Assembly: GCA_013180625.2 (NCBI GenBank)
Contig: SNVD02000549.1
Span: 1-64,000, forward strand
Origin: Boswellia sacra
Taxonomy: Eukaryota; Streptophyta; Magnoliopsida; Sapindales; Burseraceae
Length of the DNA stretch: 64,000 nucleotides
Direction of reading: 5' to 3'
Part shown: piece after piece, positions 1-10,548 of the stretch
Layout of the letters: the number at the start of each line of letters is the position of its first letter
Numbering within the stretch: position 1 is the first letter of the stretch
The notes under the pieces: generated by a model
What the model was told of the DNA's origin: nothing
Seen by the model: only the letters and a program-made list of their open reading frames with translations
Databases searched by the model: none
Made by a program: the position numbers and the translations under genes

Positions 1-1529
1 TTTGTTTATTTTATGTTGTTTGAAGTGTCTTGTTTCTTGTTTGTTCTTTCATAATAAAGGTATATAGGCTGGAAACCTTAAGTCTGCGGGCTACTGGTCC
101 TAAGGATTGTTGAAATATACAATCTTGACTCAAGTGTAACAACGCCACGTACCTCTTTTCTTGCATTTTGTGTGTCGATGATAAGATAATGATTGAATTA
201 AAATAACTCTTGGAAAATGATAAATGATGCATGGATCTGTGTGCTTGAAATGTTTATTGGTTTTCGCTTTGCTTTTGATTCCTTGCGCAACATTGAGCAC
301 TGAGCTATTATCACTGAGTTATTTGTTCACTAGAGAAAGTTTATGTAATTTAAGTGTTTCTCCAGATTTCAATGAATTCTAGAACTTGTTTGATGGTCAC
401 TCGAGGCGAAATCCTAGACTGTGCAACATTGGGGAAATGATTTAGGCCATCTTTGGACCTTTTGAGCCTTAATAGCCAACCTTGACTGAAATTGATCCCT
501 AGTTACCCCTTTGAGCCTTTGTAAGCCTTTTTCTTTGTTAACTCACTAAAGATTTCCTAACCTCAAATGAATTTATTCCAAACAGTTTATCCCTTACCTA
601 TGAGCATGTAGATCATTCACAATTAAATTTTGAGCTATGTTCTGGTTTTGGGAAGTTAGAGGAGGTTGGGATGTGTCATGAGCAATGCAAGTGAGTTCTA
701 TTGTGTTTGAAAAAAAAAAAGAAAAAAAGAAAAAAACCAATCTGTACTTATCGTCCACGTACTTACACATTGAGGACAATGTGTTGTTTAAGTGTGGGGG
801 AGGGGAAGTGTAATAAAAAAAAGAAAAAAAGAAAAAAAAAGAGAACAAAGGAAGAAGAATAAGAGATCTATACCCTTAAGTGTTCTTAAAAAAAAAGAAT
901 GAAACAACAAAGTGTGGGGTGTAGTTTTCTTTTCTTTTGTGCAAAAAAAAAAAAAAGATTGAGTGTTCTAAATAAGTTTGGGGGAGTAACCTGGTGAATT
1001 GAAATGAAGTTATGTTATAGGGTTAAGCTCTACATAGTCTTGAATGATTTATGTGTTTGTGGGTGATTTGAGCCAAATTATTATCCTTTATCATACCTTC
1101 ACCTAAGCCAAACGTTACAAGCTTAATAAAGCCCTACTTGATCCTTTGTGTTGTACATGTCTACATTAGTGGAGAGTGACTTGAAAAGCAGGCCTATGGA
1201 GTTCATTTATACATACATCTTCACTATTAAATATGATTCATTTTTAAGCATAAACTCATCCGGGTGACAAGTGATTAGGTGAGAATGGCTCTACACACAC
1301 ACACTTGAGGAATTGAAGTGAAGCGAAACTAATTTTTGAGATAAAATTCTTGATCAAGTGCATTATTTTGAAGTATTCCTTGGGTTATAATTAAGTACAA
1401 TCTTTGAGGCCTATTTGCAAGTTAAAGCATTTGTGTGTTTTAATTTTTCTTTGATTCTGTTTTGGTTTAGTTTTGTTTCGTATCAATTTAGTTGCTCGAG
1501 GACTAGCAAAGTCTAAGTGTGGGGGAATT
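1..1529 (+). mobile_element. 3' non-coding internal tail of a Ty3/gypsy retrotransposon
   Basis: No coding frame of note. The stretch ends in a polypurine tract directly followed by an LTR. Two further PPT-like purine blocks of the type GTGTGGGGGAG lie near 791-806 and 974-986, each after a short A-rich run. Repeated blocks of this kind before the 3' LTR are familiar from large plant gypsy elements of the Athila/Tat kind. The protein-coding part would lie to the left of the window. Assignment to gypsy rests on the PPT and LTR layout, since no gag or pol is visible here. Confidence 0.65.
1516..1529 (+). promoter_or_regulatory. Polypurine tract (plus-strand primer site)
   Basis: Purine run AGTGTGGGGGAATT immediately precedes the LTR start TGATAGG. 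Its position shows that the element reads on the plus strand and that the LTR at 1530 is the 3' LTR. Confidence 0.7.
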
Positions 1530-2867
1530 TGATAGGTGTCTATTTATGTATTACTTTTATATCAATTCGTCCATGTTTCTTTGCTATATTCCTTGGTATT
1601 TTAATGTTTTTGTGTGTTTTGATGTTTGTAGGAGTTTTGGAGCAACTTGCACAAAAATGGAGTAAAACCCTTCATTTTCACCTCTGCTAGTCATGATCTT
1701 CTCGGATTTAATTGTATTGATATACAATGAACCCGACGACATATTATATACCGTTGGAAAGCTCTCGAAGTCTATTTTCTGGAGAAATTTACGGTTTATA
1801 AATCTATTCAGTGTACCAAAACACTGTAGCAATTCACTGTAGCAGAGTATTTAAACACATTTTAGGGTTTTATTTTGATAACTTGAAGAGGGGAGAACGT
1901 GGAGGAGGCTGCAGCTCTGGAATTCTTTCATCTCCTAGAGTTCTTGAAGGAGAAAGGAAGCTTGGAAAGAGGAAGAACTACAATCCAAAGAGAATTACAT
2001 CAAATTTGCTAAGTTTTTCCCTTCCCTTCATTTTCTGGAATGTCTCCAAGTTGTATTGTATTTACCACGTTCTTAAACATGTGTAACTGAATCTGAATTG
2101 GTTGAGGGTGATTTCAAAGCCCCTGATATGGTTTTTGTAAGTTTGATTGTGCAAGAAGTTGTTATCCAATTCTCTAATTGAAGTTGCTTGTATTTTCCTA
2201 TATCTAATGCTTATGATTGCTTGCTGGATTGTATTTCGAATGGCCAACTGAATATAAGCTGGTTGTTGTCTATTGCTAGACTAGAAATCTTGATCCGTAA
2301 TTGTCTTGAATTTCTAATCCTTAGTAGCAAAATTGTGATCAGAGATTGCAATTGAAGAATACAACCTAAGTTACATAATCCGAGCTTGTGTGTTTATTGC
2401 TTAGATCAACCTATCTTTCTTATCGTAATTCATCCATTGAATTATATTTAGAGAGCTTGTTCTAGGTTGTTTAATGGATAGAGATTAAATAAAGAGCCTG
2501 TTTTTTATAACAACAAAGTAAGGAAAGATTGGGATAACAGAGCTTGTTGTTATCTACGGTTGATAATTTCAATGGTGTAATTGGATGACAATTCTACAAT
2601 TAATTTGCAAATCCGTATCTTGTGGTAGAGATTGATCCCTTAACCGGGTTTCTCTCATTGATCTTTTATTCAAATTAACTTTTGTTTTGTTATTCTTAAT
2701 TTGCATTCTTATTTCATTTAGTTAATCATTCAACAAAAACCCCCGCATTTAGTTAATTGTTGCTGGAAATAACAAATTCAATTAGAATCAATCCTCATGG
2801 GAACGATATCTTACTTATCACTTTATTACTTGTGCGACTAGTATACTTGCTAGTTTCGAACGCATCA
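1530..2867 (+). mobile_element. 3' LTR of a Ty3/gypsy element (about 1.34 kb)
   Basis: It begins TGATAGGTGTC after the polypurine tract and ends CGCATCA. No primer-binding site follows, as expected for a 3' LTR. A TATTTAAA promoter-like box lies near 1848, preceded by two copies of the decamer CACTGTAGCA. Almost the whole LTR is repeated in the same orientation at 62768-64000, which supports the 5' boundary independently. No gene is inside it. Confidence 0.8.
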
Positions 2868-4296
2868 TAGAGGAGGTGCAAACTAAGAGTTGTGGATGAG
2901 GGAGTCAAAGAATTGAGAGATGAGAGTTTGAGGGAGATGATAGCCGTGAGAGATGAGAGCAAGTTTGAGGGAGACGATAGTCGTGAGAGGTGAGAGCGAG
3001 TTTGAGTGAGACGATAGCCATGAGAGGTGCAAGTTTGATGCTAACGACAACCATGAGAAGTGAGTGCCTAAAGGTGCGAGTTTGAGGGAGATGACAAACG
3101 TGCGAGGTGAAGTTTGATCTGCAAAAGAATGGAGATGACAGTAGCAGTAAAAAATTGATTAAGGGAGTGGAGATGAAATGAGAGCCGCCATCAAGAGGAG
3201 GTTGTGGGGTTGCTAGGGTAGGGTTTAGAATCAGGGTAGATTGTGAGTAAGTATTTATATATTGTAATCTAGTGTGGTGAGATGCATGACAACATTTTAA
3301 TACAACTAATAAAGAATTGCCATGTGTTACATTTATATATTTTTTAAAAAGTAATCGGGTCGGGTGGTTTAATGAAAATAGAACCAATTTTGGGTAATTT
3401 TTATCTTATACTCGCCTCGGATAAGGTAAACCTGATCGGATACAATTGGGTCGGATAAAAGTGCCTACTCCTAATTATAATTATTTTAGTTAGATGTATG
3501 TGAGAGTGTCAAACTTGAGACCCTAGATTGTCCGTGTAAATTTAAGGGATGCCTTTTACTATTTAAAATTAGGGCCCTCATAAAATAACAAATTGGACTG
3601 CAGACTATGATCTTGGATAGGCCCAATTTCTTGGTCTTAGATGTAAAATTTAGAGCTATGTAGCGTGGCACATGTGAATACTTTGTTTATAGTACAGAGT
3701 CTGCAATGATAAATACAATGTGTGTTATGCCCAAGATTTATTAATAGTACAGAAGTTACCAGAAAGAACATATAATAGTAAATGATTTATAATTTTAAAA
3801 GTTCTAATTGGATGCATCTTCATGTGACTTCTGAAATAAACTCTCACCTAGTTTAAACCACATCAGTGGCCTAATGTGGCGTTTTCACCATAATTAGGCT
3901 TATTATGTTTCATGAATTTGAAGTCAAAATTGACAATAGTTGTTTCCCTTTTCCATTATAAAGTTTTGGAAATTGTGATTATAATGATAATCCATAGAAA
4001 TTACCGTGATGGTTCTAGTTGTGGAGAATCTTGATCGGAAAGATCTATTGAATTGAACACTCCCATGAAATCCCAGTTGTGACAACCACTTTAACTAATT
4101 TGTTTTGATTTTGGACATGATATGGTTGCCGAAAACGACGTAGCTTGAATCAAATTATCCTATTAAATCCATTTTATGAAAATCCAATTGGACTTGATTC
4201 ATTTGATAAACAAACCAGTCTAATTATAAACATCTTTCTGGCCCGACTAACCCGATCGGGTCTGGTCGGGTCGGTTTAATTTGCACACCCCTAACC
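2868..4296. other. Intergenic, no gene seen
   Basis: No coding region is supported. A degenerate GA-rich tandem array lies at 2920-3117. Two short GC-rich patches rich in GGGTCGGGT (3355-3470 and 4235-4290) look like end fragments of non-autonomous hAT-type elements, but no terminal repeats or target duplication could be paired. The rest is AT-rich and featureless. Confidence 0.5.
2920..3117. repeat. Degenerate tandem repeat, period about 50 bp
   Basis: Successive units share the pattern GTTTGAGGGAGAYGATAG followed by CGTGAGAGGTGAG-like purine stretches, about four diverged copies. The open frame on the minus strand here is a by-product of the repeat and does not resemble a known protein. 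Confidence 0.6.
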
Positions 4297-5815
4297 AAGA
4301 CACTAGCAAGCTGGAAATCCAATCTTAGGTGTAGCTCAAACCTTAAGAGTCTTGCCAGAGAATGGTATAAGGCAAAAAGAGAAGACTACTCTTTGTGCTG
4401 TGTTCATAATTTCTGAAAAGGTTGATTTATAAAAATTTAAAAAATAAAATCTTTCTGAAAATTTTCCTACTTCCACTAAAGTTTAACCAGAAAATTAATT
4501 GACAACAAAGAAGGACATTATAAACAAAAATATTGGGAGCTACTCTTTAATTTATGGGTTAATGAAATAGAATTTAGGAGAGTTATTTGTCTGGTTTAAC
4601 TTGTATTAAGGGAAATTTGAAAAAATAGACACTATTAAGGGACTTAAGTGAAATATAGACACATCCTGAAAAATTTTCATGCCATAGACGCTTTCCTCAA
4701 AAAAAGACTAAAATACCCTTAATAATTCAATTTATTTCGAAAGGCCTCATTTCCCTCTTCCCTGCACTTATCTCTTTATATTTTCGTACCCGTCTGTTAT
4801 TGTCGAGCTTCGAATACCTATCAACTTTGTCCAAAACGCAGCAAGAGGAACGAGGAACGACCATCCTTCGAGGATAGAAGCAAGAGGAATGAGTAGAGAA
4901 GAATGGAAATAATGTTTAAAGTGATATTTGCCCTGTGAAAAAAGGAAATAACATTTACATTAGGCATAACCCGAACGAATAGAGATGTTTATAGGAAATT
5001 TACACATCTGAAATATGTAGAGATGTGTATGAAAATGGTGGAAACCGACGCTTTTCGTCGCGACGAAGACGATGGCAAGTGTCGGTCTTGGCTCGACACT
5101 CGACATTTTCATGTCGAGTCTTATCGGATGCACAAATCGACACTCGCCATCAGGGCATTTTCGAAGACATCGACGAAACCGACATCTCGATATCTCGAAC
5201 CATATCTTCAACACTCGACATCGTTGTAATTGGGAATGTCGAGTGTCGGTTTTATGTAAAATGACCTAATGACGAGTGTCGATTCGTGAATCCGACAGGA
5301 CTCGACACAAAAATGTCGAGTGTCGAGCCAAGACCGACACTCGCCATCCTCTTCGTCATGACAAAAAGCATCGATTTTCACCATTTTCATACACATCAAA
5401 CCACAAAATCGATCTAATAACATTTCATTTAGCCCCACAAACACAGAATAAGATGAAATGAAAGAAATGAAACAATGAGATGAAATGAAACAAAGCTGTT
5501 GAACCGTGTTTCAGACAGTGTAGGAAGGAAGGAGTAACGATGGTTCTTTCCTTTTCTCCCCTTTCTTTCTTATTTCTTTTCCAAATTGAATTATTAAGGG
5601 CATTTTAGTCTTTTTCTAAGGAAAGTGTCTATGGCATGAAAATTTTTTAGGATGTGTCTATATTTCACTTAAGTCCCCTGATAGTGTCTATTTTTTCAAT
5701 TTTAGTCTTTAATTTATGGGTTAATAAAATAGAATTTAGGAGAGTGATCTATGGTTGTTTGTCTGGTTTAACTTGTATTAAATTGGGTCAGGTTTAAGAT
5801 GAAGCAAACATATTC
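4297..5815. repeat. Dispersed repeat R1, copy 1 (interrupted)
   Basis: 4297-4608 plus 5781-5815 align with 10067-10420, a sequence inserted in an intron of TNL copy I. Shared landmarks are TAGGTGTAGCTCAAACCTT, TTCATAATTTCTGAAAAGG and the run ending AAATTGGGTCAGG. This copy is broken by the TIR element at 4611-5704, and a 65-75 bp block of R1 is present on both sides of that element. R1 has no coding capacity and its class is unknown. Confidence 0.65.
4611..5704. mobile_element. Non-autonomous MULE-like TIR element with internal palindrome
   Basis: The first and last roughly 120 bp are inverted copies: 4611-4730 against 5584-5704, sharing GAAAAAATAGACAC, CACTTAAGT and CATGCCATAGAC. Inside lies a second inverted repeat, arms 5022-5109 and 5310-5397 (88 bp each, about 10 mismatches), rich in GTCGAGTGTCGG. 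There is no transposase. Long terminal repeats with nested inverted repeats fit a MULE or foldback element. The inner arms resemble the right subterminal region of the 8.7-kb MULE (51540-51610), including CACTCG...ACCATTTTCATACA. The superfamily is inferred. Confidence 0.75.
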
Positions 5816-6166
5816 TGATATTGAATTTATTGTTGAAACTGAGAAACTCCAAACAACAAGCCCAAAACATTTACTTTTTGAGCCCATTATTTAATCCCGT
5901 TGAAAACCTAAAATGGACTTGACGAACTGAGAGGCCCAAAATGTTGACAATGTTGTGATTTTAGCTCAATTGTAAATGATAATGGGAGATGTGCTCTTGG
6001 TGATGCAATGCAAGGCTAAAAGTTTATTGGATTTGTTAGTACAAGGAAATAGTAGTGCCGTTTGAAGCAAAGTAGGCCCAGGAAGCCGATAGAAATAATG
6101 AGAGAAGTACATGAGGGATGGGAAGTATGTTATTATAATATTTGTATTAGTGAAGAGTGAGTAAAG

Positions 6167-6212
<46 letters not shown>

Positions 6213-6256
6213 TTTCTCATTACAAAGTGTGCGTTTGGGGTGTGGGTGGCGTGGGT
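5816..6256. other. Intergenic, no gene seen
   Basis: AT-rich and without a supported gene. It contains the GA microsatellite at 6171-6207. Open frames crossing the microsatellite are artefacts of Ser-Leu or Arg-Glu dipeptide runs. Confidence 0.5.
6171..6207. repeat. (GA)n microsatellite
   Basis: An uninterrupted AG dinucleotide run of about 37 bp. Confidence 0.95.
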
Positions 6257-6264
6257 GGTGTGGG

Positions 6265-7269
6265 CAGGGACGGAGGCAGGAAGGGACAAGGAGGGGCAAT
6301 TGCCCCTCCTGGGATTTGGAAATTTTTTTAAAAAGAGGTATTATCTATTTTGTCCCTTATATTGTCTAAAATTATAAATTTGTATTATAATTTTTTATTG
6401 TTTTTTTCTCTCTTAAGTCTTACCCGTCCACTTTACCAAATCCTGAAAAACACTTTACTTTTTTGTGGTTTTGTGATCCCGCAACTACTCCGTTTCTTCT
6501 TCTTCACTTCATTGGCGGCAATTCACCAATTAATGCCCATTCATCTTGTGTTGGTCCTTCTATTTATTGAAAGTTAGTGTATATTGAGGTAAAATTCTTC
6601 TTCTCTTGTCTTTTAATTATTATTTTATACTTTTTCAGTTTTCTTATTTGTTTTTACTCTTCAAGTAATGTGCTACAATTTCTTTTTCCTTAAATTCGCA
6701 AGGATAGCTGCTGGCCATGAATCATGATTGTAGGACTTTATTTTTATATTACAATTTTTTATATAAATATTTTAATTCTATATAATATATTAAAAAATTA
6801 TATAGTTAAGCTGTATTACGATCAAATAGAAACCAAAAACCTCTAATTTAAACAAATGTTAATTAAATTTAATTATTGTGAGATTGTGGATATTTATAAT
6901 AATAAAACAATTAAACAAAACAAAAAAGAAATCTCTCTTTGAAAATTTATATAGACCAGTTGCTACCGCCAGTGTTGAGAGGGCCTTTTCAGTAATGAAT
7001 TTTGTCAAGAACCGTCTTCGAAATCGAATGAGGGATCAATGGCTGAATGATAACTTAATTGTATATATAGAGAAGGATGTATTTGATGGTATTGATAATG
7101 AAGTTATCATTCAACACTTTCAAAATATGAAATCACATCAAGGACAATTGTAAAATTAAAAAATGTATGAATGGATATCACTATTTTTCTTTATTGTTTT
7201 ATTGTCATTTTAAATTTTATTGTTGTTTGGATTTGCCCCTCCTTAGTAAAAATCCTGGCTCCGTCTATG
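6265..7269 (+). mobile_element. Internally deleted hAT transposon with perfect 8-bp target duplication
   Basis: The termini are inverted: CAGGGACGGAGGCAGG at the left and the complement of CATAGACGGAGCCAGG at the right. Beside them are GGGGCAATTGCCCCTCC and TTTGCCCCTCC. Both ends are flanked by GGTGTGGG (6257-6264 and 7270-7277), an exact 8-bp duplication as hAT transposases make. At 1005 bp it keeps only the end of the transposase gene, so it cannot move by itself. Confidence 0.9.
6935..7153 (+). pseudogene. hAT transposase C-terminal fragment (dimerisation domain)
   Basis: The frame reads YRPVATASVERAFSVMNFVK followed by NRLRNRM, the hallmark of the hAT family C-terminal dimerisation region, in which the ASVERAFS core is strongly conserved. 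It ends at a stop at 7153. The catalytic RNase H-like core and the N-terminal zinc finger are absent, so this is a remnant of a protein usually 600-800 residues long. Residues before about codon 20 of the open frame look like non-coding sequence. It lies in the hAT element at 6265-7269 on the same strand as its right end. Confidence 0.85.
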
Positions 7270-7277
7270 GGTGTGGG

Positions 7278-8468
7278 GTCTATTTGTTGATGTGTGAACC
7301 AAGCAACTAGTCTGTGCCAATCCAAAACTGTTTTTAGAATAGCCTATAAAGCTTTGCCTATTCATCCACCAATGAAATTCATACAACAAAAATTCACTTC
7401 CATGCACACGTCAAATGGTGGCATATCCACTTTTATTTAACAACAGACAATTGCTCCGCGCAAATTGAAATGGAAAAATTACGTTGAAACCGGAACAGAT
7501 TCCCTAAACCACTCTGTATTACGCATCCTTGAGCTTGGAGGAAAATATCACTTTGAGATCCTTGGCCCCCAAAGTCAGTCCAACGACCGCCTACAAAATA
7601 ACAAAGGGTTGAGTAAATGTAAGAAAACAAAAGAAAAATCTAATAAGAAAAGCAACCTTAGCTGGTTCACTAGTTAATTTCCAATGATAGGACACTTTTG
7701 CAGGACATTTGTAAAGGTGAAAAATGTGTAGCTAGGACAATCTTACAATATTGTCTGTATCATGATCATGATTGATATAATCATTCAAGAATTGATGACA
7801 ACAAATCATCTAAGTCTATATGTTACCATAGTAAGCTTTGCTCTGGTGAGTAACAATCCTTTTTTCTTGGTCTTCTTCGTCTACAATTATGAGCGAAGAA
7901 TTCGCTGAAAGTTTACTCAGCCAAGTTTTGGTCACCACTAGCACCATCCCTCATACCACTGCCTTAAATATTGACAAATGCAACGGAACAACTTCCTCTT
8001 AAACTTGCATCAAACAACTACCCTAGATGGCATGCACAATTTTACAGCTTATACTAAGACCATCAAAATGAAGAATCAAAATAACTTTCTTTTTTATGCT
8101 ATTCTTGCCCTTATCTCTTAATCAGTTATATTCCCTCTGCTGCTACAACACAAACCAAATCCTTGTGATCTTGTTTTGTAAATTCAAATTCAAATTAATT
8201 CCAAACAACCAATATATTTTAAATCAAATTAGAGTGATGCTACACTTGTAAATTTACAATACAAACTCAACATTACAAATAGCATTATTACATAATTATC
8301 ATCTCCTTCCAATGAGAAAATTTGTTTAAATGCATTCATGAATCGAACCGTAAAAGACCCACCCTATGACACATATCCTGATTGAAGGTCATAAATCAGA
8401 CGAACATAATTGAGAGAAGAATTATAAATAAATAGAAGAATTGTGGTAAGAGTTGAGAACCAACTTAC
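7278..8468. other. Intergenic, no gene seen
   Basis: Two overlapping open frames around 7433-7677 on opposite strands have no recognisable motif. The remainder is AT-rich. From about 8400 the sequence begins to align with 23040 onward, the downstream flank of TNL copy II, so the left edge of the TNL tandem duplication lies near here. Confidence 0.5.
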
Positions 8469-8660
8469 TGAATGTGTCCCCCAAGAACAAAACCAAGACA
8501 TTGTCTTGGTCCCCTACGTGAGGTACATATGTACTCGAACTCTTCTAGGTGGTAGCTCCTCATCACTGTTGCCACTTCCACTAGTTTCTCCCTCATCACT
8601 GTCACGACGGCTTCCCCCAGAGGTTTTGACAACCAAAATTGATATGATATAATCATCTAC
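8469..8660 (-). pseudogene. TNL copy I, exon 6 (acidic tail, probably terminal)
   Basis: The acceptor AAAG lies before GTAGATGATTAT and a donor GTAAG follows 8469. Read in the phase set by exon 5 it gives DDYIISILV, then SRRDSDEGE, an acidic Ser-rich stretch, and a stop at 8514-8516. It aligns with 23099-23279 in copy II. The start of the peptide resembles exon 5 (DYVRSITGV), which suggests that exon 6 arose by duplication of exon 5. Another open frame spans the block, so the coding phase is inferred from exon joining. Confidence 0.45.
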
Positions 8661-9491
8661 CTTTATTACGATACACGATTACCAAATTTACTTTCATCAA
8701 TCACATGAACTAAGATCTTCTTCTTCTTCTTCTTCTTTTTTTTTTTTAGCCGAGGTTTTTACTCAATTAAATAGAATGCTGCATTGGTCGTTTATTTGGA
8801 ATAAATCATTATAGATGTGAAGCAAGTTTATGTGAAGACAAGGATGAAGTTAGCAGTTTAATCCAAGAGACAAGTTTAAACATTAATACGTTTAAAGAAT
8901 AGAAAATAAATTGTAGGATCTTATCGAAGGTAGAAAAGATATTGATTATTTCTTATATTTTTCTACATGCCAAACAAAAAAAATTATGATATAAAAAATA
9001 AAGCATTCTAGTTTACCAAATTCGTTCTTAAATTTTCTGTGCACTTTAAAATGAAAAATTGATTATGTAATAATCTTTTATGTTATTATATTTTTTAGGC
9101 AAATTAAAACTCAAGTGATAATCTAACGAACAAAATAATTAATGGCACTTATTTATATTGTCACCTAACACAACTTGACTAAAAAATATATTTTTCTTAG
9201 GTGATAGAACTAATCCTAATTTAACGAGAAAAAAAATACTAATGCATTTAAAAAAGACTATTAATTAAGAAATTAAATCAAATAAGTATTCTTTCCAATT
9301 TAGAAAGCCAATATTTTTAAAAATAGTAAAAACGAATCTAATTTATTAAAATCCCTCAAATTCAAATAAAATCCTAATTTATTCCCGCTTTTATTTTAAT
9401 GGGTCTACAACACGAACTCCATCTGCCATGAATAGATTATATGAACCTTCAATGAAGATATAATTAGAGAATAAACAAGATCCCAACTTAC
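8661..9491 (-). other. Intron 5 of TNL copy I
   Basis: AT-rich. Near 9250 it preserves the empty site of the 1.13-kb TIR element present in the matching intron of copy II (23895-25028). No gene seen. Confidence 0.5.
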
Positions 9492-9683
9492 CAGTGAATC
9501 CATGAAATTAGTGTTTTGTACTATGTACTCCTTATTTTTGGCATTGTACTCACTTTCAGGAGATTGTGTCACATCATTGTCATTGTAGCTAATGTTCACA
9601 TCGTGATCGTTGTTATGGATGGTTTCAATGTTGACAACTACACCCGTAATTGATCTAACATAATCCATCTTCTGATCTGGTGT
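9492..9683 (-). pseudogene. TNL copy I, exon 5 (C-terminal tail)
   Basis: Exon bounded by acceptor TTTTGAATAG and donor GTAAG, 192 bp, 64 codons, phase 0 at both ends. The peptide includes MDYVRSITGVVVNIETI followed by an Asp/Asn/Ser-rich stretch. It aligns with 25268-25447 of copy II with conserved splice sites. It resembles no named domain. Exon 4 of copy I stops just before its own donor, so this exon is reached only if that frameshift is bypassed. Confidence 0.6.
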
Positions 9684-10548
9684 CTATTCAAAAGTAAATA
9701 GCAAACTATATTATCATACATTTTGATTTACTGCCATGAAGTTTCAAAAGGATTAGATTTACTCCTTATCTGAGTTACTATTTGAGTAAATACAAGATTA
9801 TTGACAATTTCTAAAGATTAATTAGTCTAAATAATTAAATATGAATAATAATTTCAAGAACTATACACATCCAAAATTTTTATCTTAAATTTTGATCTAA
9901 ATGATGTGGAGTTGATTTAGTGTAGATTTAATTAAATTAATTCATCAACAAAAGTAGGATGTAAAATTTGTGAAAACAATATGGGATGTGCAACATAATA
10001 TTATAATTTATATGTATTACTTCAAGATTTTTAGAGCTCAAATAAGGTCCAGAGCTTTTAGAAATACCAAGACACAGCCAACCTGGAAATCTAATCTTAG
10101 GTGTAGCTCAAACCTTGGAGTCATGCCAAAGAATTATATATATATATATAAAGCAAAAGGAAGAGGCCACACATTGCGCAATGTTCATAATTTCTGAAAA
10201 GGTTATTTAAAAAATTAAAGAAAATTTCAACCGAATTTTCCTACTCCTATTAAAGTTTAACCAGAAAATTAATTGACAATAAACACGGACATTTTTAAAA
10301 GAAAATATTGAGAGTTATTCTTTAGTTTATGGGTTAATGAAATGATATTTAGAAGAGTGATCTATGGTTGTTTGTCGATCCGGTTTAACTTGTATAAAAT
10401 TGGGTCAGGTTTACGACGAAGAGAGCATCTTAATCCATACAAACAAGATAGGTGAAATTTATTACTTTTGCAAATAAAAGCACACTCTAATTTGATGTAT
10501 GAAAAAAAAAATTAAAAATAAAAAAAGAAGAAGAAGAAGAAGACTTAC
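9684..10548 (-). other. Intron 4 of TNL copy I with an inserted repeat
   Basis: The matching intron of copy II is only about 394 bp. The extra DNA here is roughly 10036-10490 and contains a second copy of dispersed repeat R1 (see 4297-5815). A short AT dinucleotide run sits at 10137-10150. Confidence 0.65.
10036..10490. repeat. Dispersed repeat R1, copy 2 (intronic insertion)
   Basis: Present in copy I and absent from the same intron of copy II, hence inserted after the duplication or lost from II. 10067-10420 aligns with 4297-4608 plus 5781-5815. No terminal repeats or target duplication could be assigned. Confidence 0.6.

Noticed and set aside
594..848. Phe-rich minus-strand frame
   Set aside because: Product of poly-A blocks in the retrotransposon tail.
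1530..2867. LTRs at 1530 and 62768 as the two ends of one giant element
   Set aside because: The first LTR is preceded by a polypurine tract and internal sequence, so it is a 3' LTR; the order is wrong for a single element on the same strand.
2905..3387. 160-codon minus-strand open frame
   Set aside because: It overlies a GA-rich degenerate tandem repeat; the His/Ser/Leu-rich translation matches no family.
5023..5461. Several overlapping Arg/His-rich frames on both strands
   Set aside because: They trace the two arms of the internal palindrome of the TIR element; mirrored frames are expected from an inverted repeat.
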